Position numbers and translations under genes: made by a program. Of a stretch of 64,000 nt of DNA, positions 10,201-22,200 are shown piece after piece. Below the pieces are notes generated by a model. The model was not told the origin of the DNA. It saw nothing but the letters and a program-made list of their open reading frames with translations, and made no database searches. This DNA is from Aldehydirespirator sp965116865 (GTDB lineage Bacteria; Actinomycetota; Acidimicrobiia; Acidimicrobiales; Aldehydirespiratoraceae): NCBI GenBank assembly GCA_965116865.1, contig OZ220727.1, forward strand, positions 1,550,001-1,614,000. Direction: 5' to 3'. Within the stretch, counting starts at the first letter, position 1. Every line of letters begins with the position of its first letter.

Positions 10201-13200
10201 GACCCACATGGTGCCGGTCGCGGCGCTGGCCGTCTCGGACACAACGGCGACGATCCCGCCGGTGAGGTCCGCGTTGGCGCCGGACAGGGCGATGTCGAGG
10301 CCCGCGGCCCGGTCGCCGGTGGAACGGTCGAAGGCCAGCACCTCGTCGCTGCCGTCGTCGGCGACCCACAGCACGCTGTCGGTGCCCCACACGCCGCGGG
10401 GCGCGATGCCGTCGGTGTTCCACAGGTAGTCGACGTCGGCGCCGGCGCGCCAGCCGCCCTTTTCGATCGAGCTGCGGCCCAGATGCAGCGTGTACTCGCC
10501 GGTGAGCCGGTCGTTGCCGGACGCTGTCGCTTTGACTACGACCGTGTTGAGCCCCACGTCCAAGTCCACTTGATGGCCCGTCACTCCGGGGGCAGCGTCG
10601 GGGATGGCGGTGCCGTCAGTCTCGAGCACCGACACGGTCGGCAGCGACGTGCCGGCCACCATCCAGTCGATGGTGGCCTGGGCGACGCCGCTGTCGAAGC
10701 CGGCGTGGTAGGAGTGGTACACGGGCACGAAGCCGTGCAGCTTCTCGTTCGGCTCGCCGGCCGCTTTCACCGACAGATCAGACAGATGGCCGTCGACGAC
10801 CTCGAACACGGCGGACAGCGCGTAGGACGCGTAGGTGTTGGCCTTCGGCTCGGCTAAGGTCGTGGACAGGCCGTCGTCGGTGTGGGGCTGCGAGACCCGC
10901 GCCAAGCTCGATCCCAGCGTCAGGTTGCTGATCTTGGTGCCGTCGTCGTCGCAGCCCACCCAGACTTCTGCGTCGCTGCGGGCGGTCCCCGACGTGAGCG
11001 TCGGCGGCGCCTCGGTGTTCCAGGAGCCGTCGTAGAAGTCGCTGTAGCCGTCGGCGATCCTGCCGCCGCCGAGCCAGTAGACCGGCACCCCGCTGTGTGA
11101 GCTGGTGTAGGTGGTGGCGGTGTGGTCGCGGGCGTCTGTGTCGGCGGTGCAACCGAGGGCCCGGAACAGCCCCGAACTGGACTGGATCGCGGAGTGCCCG
11201 TTGCTGGACACGTCGTTCTGCACCCGTGTGTCGTAGACGCCGACAGCGCTCGATGTGGCGTCGCCGCGGCCGACGGTGGCGGCCAGCAGCCGGAACTGGT
11301 CGCCGACGTCGAGACCCGGCGGGGTGAGCGCCCAGCCCCTCGACACCGCCGCGGCGCGCACCACGGTCACGGTGTAGGTCCTGGTGGTGGTGCCGTCCTC
11401 TGCGATGACGGTCACCGTGATCGTGTTGAACCCCTCCGACAGATCGACCTGGTGGCCCGACTCGGCAGCGGCGGGCACGATCGACGCGACGGAGTCGTTC
11501 TTCGTGGCGGTCACCGTCACTTGCGTCACCGAGTTGGCCACCCTGGCGGTGTAGGCGGTGACACCGGCCGCGAACGTCAGCGGGTCGAGCGGCACCGTGT
11601 TGGCGCCCTCCGTGAGCGACAGAGCCGACAGCGTCGCGTCGGTCGACCTCGGCGGGCTGCGAGTGACGGTCACGGTGTAGGTCTCCGTGGCGAGGCCGTT
11701 CTCGGAGGTTACGGCCACCGCGACGGTGTTCTCGCCCTGCGACAGGGCGACCTGGTGGCCTGTGGCGGTGTTGGCGTCGGCGGGCGTGATCACCGTCGAT
11801 GCGCCCGGATGGGCGGTGACGGGCTCCACCGTCACCTGCGACACGGCGTTGGCCACCTCGGCCGTGTAGCCGGTGGGACCCGACGGCAACAGATCCACCG
11901 CGGTCGTGGTGGTGCCGGCTTTGAGCGTCAGGCCCGACAGCGTCGCGTCCGCTGAGCCGCGGCCGAGGGTCAGGTCGTAGTGGCGGGTGGTGGAGCCGTC
12001 CTCGGCGGTCACGGTGACCCTGAACCTGTGGGCGCCGGCGGCGAGGGTCGTGTACTGGTAGCCCACACGGCGGGCAACGGAGTCGGCCACCTTGACCCAG
12101 GTCGGGTCCGCGGCGTCTCCCATCGCCAGGTACAGCGCCGCGGCGGCGTTCTCGTCGGCGGTGTAGGCCACGACCGACGCCGACGATCCGCTGAACCCGC
12201 TCGCGGTGTAGGAGTCGGCGCCCGGCGCGAACTGCGGCGACAGCGCCACCGGCCCCGCAGCGTCGTCGGCGACGCCCAGGATGCTCAACGTCGCGTCGGT
12301 GGACGGCGCGGCGTCGGACACCTCGAACACCCGAGACAGCGCATACAGCCGATTCGGGAGCCTGCCGGACCACACCCCTTCGTGCAGCGGAGGAAACGGT
12401 GTCCCGTCGTCGTTCGTGTACACGGAGGCGACCAGAGGGCCGATCCACGACCCCGAGGTCGTGCCTAACTCGTTGCCCTCCAGCGGCGCGCCGTCGTTGC
12501 CGCAGCCGGTGATCACGCGGCTCGACGTCGGCCGGCCCGACACGTCGCGGGCGACGTAGCGGGTCAGCTGGGGGGCGGCGACGCCCGCTCTGCGGCGGGT
12601 GACCGTCACCGTGTAGACCGCAGGATCGTCGACGTTTTGGTGGGTCACCTTCAGCTTGAACACCGTGTCGGTGCCGGCGGCGCCCAACGTCACCTGGAAG
12701 CCGTTGTTGGCGTTGCCGTCGGCGTCGGCGAGGTCGGCGGTGTCGGTGGCGTTGCGGGCCGTCACCGTCGCGCGACGATCCGTCGAGTCCCATTCCACCG
12801 TCACCTGCGACACCGTGCTGGCCACCGACCCCGCGTACTCCGTCCAGTCCGGCCGGAACCACGGGTTCAGCACCATCTGCCCCGACTGCGACGTATACGA
12901 GTTCCACACGCCCTCCCCCATCTCCAGGTAGAACAGGCTCACCAGCGAGTCGACGTCGCCGGCGGTGAGGTAGAAGTCGGCGTAGCTCTCGGCCGCCTCC
13001 GCGCCGCCGAGCCAGTGGATAGGCAGCCCGGCCTCGTCGGAGGTGTGCGAGGTGGCGGTGTGCTCCAGCGCGCCCACCGAACTCGTACACGCCAGAGCCT
13101 GGAACATCCACGCGTACTCCGCCGCGGCGGGGTGGCCCGCGTCGGCCACGTTGGCGCGCGCGTGGCGGTCGTAGTCCAAGATGTCGCCCGACTCCGCGTT

Positions 13201-16200
13201 GATCAGGTCGACATGCACCACCGTATCGGACGCAGGGTCGTCCTCGGTGAGCGTCACCGCGTAGTCGGCGTCCGCGTCGTCGAACCCGCCGCCGCTCGCG
13301 TCGTGGGACAGAACCACCGGTGGACCGTCGAAGGAGTCGTCGTCGGCGGCGGCCGACACCCGCACCGTCTGCGCCGTGTTCCAGTTCCCGGACGAGCCCG
13401 ACGTGAAAGTCAGCGTCGACGCCGACACCGCCGTCAGGAACGCCACGTCCGTGCTGCTGGACGTCACCGTCACCGTCACATCCGCCGTCGGCGCAGCCGA
13501 CAGCCTCACGCGGTAGACTCCGGTCAGGCCCTCGCCCACCGTCAACCCGTCCAGCGGCTCGAACACCAGGCTGTTCCTGTCGTCGTCGGCGACCAGCAAC
13601 GTGTAGTCGGCGTCCGCGTCGTCGAACCCGCCGCCGCTCGCGTCGTGGATCAGCGCCACCGTCTCGTCGGAGTCGCCGGGGTCGGCGGCGGCTGACACCG
13701 TCACGGTCTGCGCCACTAACCAGTGCCGCGGCGAGAACGTCAAATGCGCCGACGACACCGACACCGACGTCGACGACTCCGACACCTCCACCTTCACGTT
13801 GCCCGTCGGCTCGGCCGACAGCCTCACGCTGTAGGTCACCGTCGAGTTCTCGCCCACCGCCACGCCTCCGGCGGGCGAGAACACCAGCAGCTTCCGCGTC
13901 CGGTCGGTGGTCAGCCCCAGCAGCCGGAACTTGTCGCCCGCCGTCAGACCCGACGGCTTCAAGGCCCAAGACGACGACACCGGCACCGACGACGGCCATG
14001 GCCGCACCAGTTCCACCTCATGCACCTGCGACGTGTTGTCGGAGGCCGTCACCGTCACCAGCGCAGTCGCCTGCTCCCCGTGGCCCACCCTGAACTGGTG
14101 GCCCTCCAGGGCCGGCTCGTCGTCGTCGGGGCCGATCCCCACCGACGCCGTCCCATGCTTCGCCGCCGCGGCCAGCGTCACCCACGCCGTCGACGCGTCG
14201 AGCGTCGCCCGGTACGACACCGCCGTGTCCACGAACACCGGGCTCAGCGTCACCGGATTCCCCGACTCGTCGGTCACCGTCAGAGACGACAGCCTGTGCT
14301 TGTCCGCCAGCTCTCGGTACACCTCCACGGTGTAGGTCGTGGTCCAGTCCCGGGCCTCGGCGCGGACCAGCACCCCGAAGACGTTGGACCCCACGTCGAG
14401 GCCGACCTGGAAGCCGTTGTTGGGGTTGTTGTCGTTGTCGTCCAGCTCCGAGCCGTCGGCGTCTACCACCAACGCCTCCGCGCCTGTCGTGTCGCCCAGC
14501 GTCCACCCGACCGTGACCTGGCCCACCGAGTCGGCCACCGACCCCGCGCCGTAGGCCGTCTTGTCCGCCGCGAACGCCGGGTCCAGCGTCAACCCCGTCG
14601 CCGAAGTCCCCGGCCCCACCGTCAGCCCCGACAGACTCGAGTCGGTGGACTTCGCCTTGACCGTCACCGTGTATTCCCTGGAGGACGTGCTGCTGTCCTC
14701 GTGGGTTACCGTGATCGTCAACACCACGTCGTTGTTTGCGTCGAGGCCCGACAAGTCCACCGTCGCATAGCCACGACTCAGGGTGGGAGTGTCGCCACCG
14801 ACGCTGTACGCCACCGTCTGACCGTCTCTGGGTGTCGCCTTGACACTTAGAGTTTCCGTGCCCTGATACACCTTCACCACATAGTCGGTGTGCTCCGGAT
14901 CGAAGACCGGGTCGAGCGGGTAAACGGAGCTGAACCTGACCTTGATCCTCTGCAAGCTCAGATCGACCGTGTCGGTCACAGTCACCGTGTATTCCGGGTC
15001 CACGTCATCGAAGCCGCCGCCGGAGGCGTCGTGGGTCAGCGTCACCGTCTCGTTGTCGGCGTCGTCGTCCGGCGCCGCCTGCACCGTCACCGTCTGCGCC
15101 GTGTTCCAGTCGCCGGGCGTGAACGTCAGCGTCAACGCCGGCACCGACGCCGCAAGCGACGTCGACAGCGACACATCCGTGCCGACGTAGCCCGACACCG
15201 TCACCGTGACCGCAGCCAGCGGTCGAGCCGACAGCTTCACCGAATAGCTCGCCGAGGAGTTCTCGCCCACCCGCAACCCTGCGGCCGGGTCGAACACCAG
15301 AGACGCCGTGTCGTTGTCGTCGACGGCCACCTCGTAGGCGGTCGTCACCGACCCGTAGCCTCCGCCTGAGGCGCTCAGCGACAGCTCTGCCGAGTCGTCC
15401 CGCAGATCGTCGTCGGCCGCGGCGGTGACCGTCACGGACTGCGCGGTTGTCCAGTCGTCAGTCGTGAACACCAAAGACGTCGTCTCCACCGACACGTCCG
15501 GCGACCCCGAAGCCCTCGACACCGTCACCGTCACCGTGTCGGCCGGCTGATCCGACAGCCTGACCGTGAACGCGTTCGACCCCTCCTCCGTCACGCGGAA
15601 CCCCGACTCCGGGTCGAGCACCAGCGACACGTCGACGACGGTCACCGTGTAGTCGTCGTCGGCGTTGTCGTAGCCGCCGCCGGAGGCATCGTGGGCCAGC
15701 GTCACCGAGCCGGCGGCGGCGTCGGCCGCGGCGGCCACCGTCACCGCCTGCGGCGTGTCCCAGTCGGTCGTGTCGAACGTCAACTGGAGCGTCGACGTCG
15801 ACTCGGAACGCGACGTCGACAGCGACACACCCGTGCCGGCGTAGCCCGACACCGTCACCGTGACCGCAGCCAGCGGTCGAGCCGACAACCTCACCGAATA
15901 GCTCCGCGACATGCCCTTGCCCGTCCTCAGGCCCGAAGCCGGCTGGAACACCAGCGAGACGTTGGTGGTGTTGTAGGCGTAGATCTTGGAATGCTCGGCG
16001 CCGTCGCCGCGGGGGACGTAGACCACGCCGTCGTCGTACCAGGCGCCCCTGATGATGCCCGAGCCGCGGTGGCCGGCGTCCAGCACGAAGTCCGAGTCGG
16101 TGTCGCGGCTGCCGCCGTCCAGCGTGAAGCCGTACAGCTTGCCGTCGTGGACGTTGAGCACCCAGACCACCTCGCCGTCGCTGGCGACGCCCCTCAGATC

Positions 16201-19200
16201 ACCGGTGCTGAAATGGGCGGTGGCGTCGATATCGTTGTCTTCGAAGCCGTCGGTGCCGTCGAGGCGTCGGCCGTAGTTGGCGCCGACATCGAGGCTGTAG
16301 GCGTAGATCCTGCCGTCCTGGGAGTCGCCCACCCAAATGGCGGCGCCGTCGGACCACATGCCTGCCGGGTACTCGTGATCGCCCGCCAGGGCGATGTTCT
16401 TGCCGGAGACGGCGTCGCCGTGGGTCGAGCCTCTGGCGCCGTCGGCTTCGACGTCGACGGTGTAGGCGTACAGAACGCCGTCGGAGGTGTCGGCCACCCA
16501 CATGGTGCCGTCCACCGAAGAGTCGTCCGCCGCGACCGCGTCGGACCAGATCCCGCCCCACAGCCTGTCGTTTTCGCCCGACAGGGCGATGTCCAGGTCG
16601 GGGCGGCCGCCCTCGCCGTCGAGGCGGGCGCCGTCGGAACGGCGGAAGGCCAGCACCGCCTTGGGGTCGCTGCCGTCGTCGGCCACCCACAGGACGTCGC
16701 CGGCGCCCCACACGCCTCGAGGCTCGATCCCGTCGGTGCTCCACAAGAAGTCCAGGTCGTCGCCGGCGCGCCAACCGCCCGGAGCGGCCGAGCTGCGGCC
16801 CAGATGCAGCGTGTACTCGCTGGTGAGCAGACTGTCGTCGGGCACCGTCACCCTGACCGTGAACGTGTTGAGCCCCTCGCTCAAGGGAACCTGGTGACCG
16901 TTGGCGCCGTCGCCGTCAGCGTCGGCGACGGCGACACCGGCGGCGAGCACCGACACATCCGCCGGGGGGGTCACCATCCATTCGATGGTGGCCTGATCCT
17001 CGCCGCTGTCGAAGCCGGCGTGGTAGTACCGATGCCCGGGCACGAAGCCGTGCAGTTTCTCGTCGGACTCGCCGACGGCGGTGACCGACAGGTCGGTCAG
17101 CAGCGAGTCCACCACCTCGAACACGTCCGACAACACCAACAGCCCCGTTGAAAAGGGCGACGTCGTGCTCGCTGCGTTCAGGCCTCTTTCGGGGAAGCGC
17201 AGGTCGGCATAGGTCCTTGCACCTCCAGTGCCGAGCCCTTGGCCCGACGATGTCGTGCCGTTCCTGCGGCAGCCGGTCCATGCGTTGCGTGAAACGGGGG
17301 TGCCAGGTTGGACAGGGATGGGCTCACCCGACGTGTACGTCCGAACCGCTCCGGACCATCCGTTGTATAAGTCCGCGTAGTCGTCGGCGGCCCTTCCGCC
17401 GTCGAGCCAGTGGATCGGCACGCCCGTGTTGCCGTCGTTGGGGTTCGTCCCGGTGTGGTCGCGGGCGGCGACGGTCGCGGTGCAGCCGAGGACCTTGAAC
17501 AAGTTCGGATAGGGCCGGACCGCGGCGTGGGCTCTCTCCCTCACGTCTTGTCGCACCGCTGCGTCGTAGTAGGAGATATCGGCATTGGTGGGTCTGTATG
17601 TCGATGCGACGGTGCGTGCCATCAGCCGGAACCTGTCGCCGACCCCCAGGCCGGCCGGGGTGAGCTGCCACGCCAACGACACGGCGGCCTCGCGGTACAC
17701 CTCGATGACGTAGGTCTCGGTGGTGAGGCCGTCCGCGGCGGTGACGGTCACCTCTATGGTGGTGGGCCCCGCCGGCAGGGCGACCTGGTGGCCCGGAGCT
17801 GCGGAGGTGGTGTCGGCGTCGGCGGGGCTGACAACTGTCGTGGCGCCCGGGTTGCCCGCGCCCGGGGCGTAGTTCGCGGCAGCGGCGACCGTCACCTGTT
17901 TGACCGAGCTCTCCACCCTGGCCGCATAGCGGGTGACGTCCGCCCGGAACGTCGCCGGGTCCAGCGTCAAACCCGACGCCGACGTCCCCGACCCCAACGT
18001 CAACGCCGACAGCGTCGCATCGGAGTTGAGGGTGTTGTTCTCCACCGTCCGGCCGTCGAGGTCCGCGGCCTCGATGCCGGCATCGTCCTGGATCGGACCC
18101 TCGCCCGAGCCCGAGCCGGCTTTGGCGCTGTTGTAGCCGACCGTCACCGTGTCGGCGTTGCGCACCGGCGGGTCGAGCGTCAGCACCACGGCCGCGCCGC
18201 TCACCGCCACTGCGGTCACCGTCGTGGCGCGCGGGCTGCTGGTCGCCGCGTCGGTCACCGTCACCGCGAACGCCGCCGCGGCCGGCGCCGAGCCTGCGTC
18301 CAGCGCCCGGTTGTAGGTCAGCGTCAGCTCGTCGCCCACGACCGCGGCCGTGTCCAGCACCAGGGGGCGGGGGGTGTTGTAGGCGTAGACCTTGGAGCGG
18401 TCGGCGCCGTCGCCGCTGGGCACGTAGACCACGCCGCCGTCGTGCCAGGCGCCCCTGATGACACCGGCCAGGTCGCTGTGGCCGGCGTCCAGGGCGAAGT
18501 CCCAGCCCGATTCGCGGGTCCTGTCGCTCAGCCGGAAGGCGTACAACGTGTCTTCGTTGTCGTTGAACGCCCAGATCGCGGTGCCGTCGCCGGCGACGCC
18601 GCGCACCCGCTCGCCGCTGTCGAACACGCCGGCGCCGGAGACGTCGATGTCGTTGGCGGAGACGCGCCGGCCGTAGGTGCCCGCCTCGAGGCTGTAGGCG
18701 TAGAGCTTGTGGCCAGTGGTGTCGCCGCTGGTGCGATCACTGGAATCGCCCACCCACATGGTGGTGCCGTCGGACCACATGCCTGCCGGGTCGCCGTGGT
18801 CCGACACGTCGATGTCCTTGCCGGAGACGGCGTCGCCGTGGGTCGAGCCTCCGGAGCCGTCGGCTTCGACGTCGACGGTGTAGGCGTACAGAACGCCGTC
18901 GGAGGTGTCGGCCACCCACATGGTGCCGTCCACCGAAGAGTCGTCCGCCGCGACCGCGTCGGACCAGATCCCGCCCCACAGCCTGTCGTTTTCGCCCGAC
19001 AGGGCGATGTCCAGGTCGGGGCGGCCGCCCTCGCCGTCGAGGCGGGCGCCGTCGGAACGGCGGAAGGCCAGCACCGCCTTGGGGTCGCTGCCGTCGTCGG
19101 CCACCCACAGGACGTCGCCGGCGCCCCACACGCCTCGAGGCTTGATCCCGTCGGTGCTCCACAAGAAGTCCAGGTCGTCGCCGGCGCGCCAGCCGCCCGG

Positions 19201-22200
19201 AGCGGCCGAGCTGCGGCCCAGATGCAGCGTGAAGTCCCAGCCCAGGAACTCCGGCGGCATGTCGCTCGACCTGACCTGCACCCTGACCGTGTTGAGGCCC
19301 TCGCTCAAGGGAACCTGGTGGCCGTTGGCGTCGTCGCCGTCGGCGTCGGCGATGGCGCCGCCGTCGGCGTCGAGCACCGACACCGTGACGGCCGCGGCGC
19401 CGGTGGCCGCCTCCCAGGTGATCGTGGCCACGTCGTCGCCGGGGCCGAAGCCCGCGTGGTACACGTCCTGAGAGTCGGTGAAGGCGTGCAGCCGGGTGCT
19501 GCCCTCGGTGTCGCCGGGCCCGGCCACCTTCAGATCGAACGACAGGCTGTCGGCGACCTCGAACACGTCCGACATCGCGTAATAGAACTCGCGGTTCGTG
19601 CCCGTGTTCGGCGCGGGTTCCAGATTGTCGTGTATGAATTCTTGGTCGTAGATGCCGGGCCAACCCCGGCGGACTGTCGCCGCCCCGAGCTGGTTGCCGG
19701 TCTCGCCCGTCCCGTCATCGGTGCATCCGGTCCAAGTCCACGCACCCTGATAAGGGTGCCTGTTATAGGTCCCCGACGTGAACCGGAACGGACGGAACAC
19801 GCGGGGGCTGATGGTCGTGGCAGGGTCCCAGTTGCCGTCGTAGAGGTCCGCGTAGTTGTCGGCCACCTTGGCGCCGCCGAGCCAGTAGACGGGCACGCCC
19901 AGGCCGGCGCCGGAGTCAGTCCCGGTGTGGTCGCGGGCGTCTGTGTCCGCGGTGCAGCCGAGCACCTTGAACAGGCCCGCATAGGGGCGGACCGCGGCAT
20001 GGCCGTGGTCCATGACGTTGGTCTGCACCCGCGTGTCGTAGTCGGCGATGGCGGTGGGTACGGCATCGCCGACCCTGGTCGTGACGGCCAGCAGCCGGAA
20101 CTGGTCGCCGTCGACGAAGCCGTCGGGAATGAGCGGCCAGTCGCCCGGCACCAGGACTCCCGGCGCGGCGCGGCTCACGTCCACCGTGTAGGTCTCGGTG
20201 GTGGTGCCGTCCTGCGCGGTGACGGTGACCGTGACCGTGTTGGAGCCCACGCTCAGGTCCACTTGGTGGCCGATCTCGTTGCCGTCGGCGTCGGTGGGCG
20301 AGATCGCCACCGCGGCGGCCGAGTCGGTGGCCTCCGCCTCGACAGTCACCTGCGACATGCGGTTGAAGGCGCCGGCGTCGTAGCTCGTCCTCGGCGATTC
20401 GAAGTCCGGCCACAGATCAACCGGGCTGCCGGAGACGGCGGTCAAGGTCAGCGAAGCGAGCGACGCGTCGGCGCCCGAATCGTTGTCCACCACCACCGCC
20501 GTGAAGCTGGGCGCCTGGACCGTGGCCGACCTGGCGCTGCGGATCACGGCGCCGCCGTTCTCGGTCGCCCTGGTCTTGTCGTAGGCCAACGTCACCGTGT
20601 CGCCCAAGGCCGCCTCCGGCGACAGGGTCAGCCGCACCTCCGTGTCCGCCACCGCCACCGCGTCCACCGTCGTTGTGCGCCCGTTGTTCGACGAGTCGGT
20701 CACCGTCACCGTGAACGCCGTGGTCGACGGCACCGCAGCACTGTCGAGGTCCTCGCCGTAGGTCAGCGTCAGAGTGTCGCGGTTCGCCACAGCCGATTCG
20801 AGGTCCAGCTCGTCGTCGGTGATGGTCAAGACGACGTCCTCGGGGCCCGCCACCAGCGTGGAGGCGACGGAGGTTCCGCCCACAGCAACGGTGCGGTCGC
20901 CGGTGCGGACCTCGTCGGGGGTGGCGGTGACGACGACCTCGCCGCTGCTGACCATGGCGTCCTTGGCGATGGTCAGTGTCGTGTTGGAGCCCAACGACGC
21001 CGGCGCGTCCGCCGGCAGCGACACGGTGACGGTGATCTCCGACTCGGCGGGCAGGTCCGTGGAGGCGGTCACCGTGGAGGCGCCCCCAGCCTCGGCGACG
21101 GTGTCCGGTGTGAGCGTCAGAGACACCGTCACGGGGCGCTGGTAGGCGAGCAACTTGTCGTCCGTGCCGTCTTTGGCGGCTATCCACAGGGTCTCGCCGT
21201 CGAACCACACGCCCCTGGGCCTGCTTACCGTGGAGTCCAGCGGGCCGAGGTCCTTGCCGCCGTCGCGGGCGCCGCTGTCGAGGGTGTAGGCGAACAGCCC
21301 GGCGGGGGTTGCGGGGGGTCCGGTGCTGCCCGAGTCGGCCGCCCAGATCGTCGTGCCGTCGGACCAGACGCCCTGGGGGAATCCTCTGGAAGTGCCGCCG
21401 TCGGGCAGACTGAGATGCCGGCCGGCGACGGGATCGCCGAAGGTCGGGCCGGTGGCGCCGTTGGAGTCGATCACCAAGTTGTAGGCGCGGAGCCCGCCTT
21501 GGCTGACGCCCGCCCAGATCGTCGTGCCGTCGGACCAGACGCCCTCGAGCAGGCCATGGTCGGTCATGTCGAACTCCAGGTCCTCGACCCGTTCGCTGTG
21601 GGCGTCGCCTACGGTGCCGTCGGCGGCGACGTCCATCCGGTAGGCGTAGACCTTCACGCCGTCCCTGGTTCTGTAGTTCGCCACCCACATAGTGGTCCCG
21701 TCGGACCAGATGCCCCGGGGGCTGATGTTGCCCTCGGCCAGGTCGAAGTCCTTGCCTGTGTCGCGGGCCCCGGTCGACAGGGTGTAGGCCCTGAGAATGC
21801 GCTCGGTGGAGGTGACGTGGCCCACCCACACGGTGGTCCCGTCGGACCAGACGTCCCTGAAGTCGGTGAACAGGTCGAAGTCCATGGTGCTGACACGCAC
21901 GAAGCTGTCCAGGGCCGCGGTCTCGTCGTCGGTGACGACCAGCCTGAGAGGCGCCGGGTGCGCCACCCCCTCCGTGTTGGCGACGTCAGCCGCCACCGAC
22001 ACGAAACGCTGCCCCGTGAACACGTCGTCGTCGGTCGCGGTGACCGTGACCGCGACCGGGCCGAGACCCCCCGCCGTGATCGTCGCACTCGCCGGCGCGA
22101 AGGTCAGCGGGGAGTCCAGTCCCTTCGGCGCGTCGACCGTCGCGCTGAACGAGATCACGGTGTCCACGCCCGAAAGCTCCGCCAGAGAGATCGTGATCTC

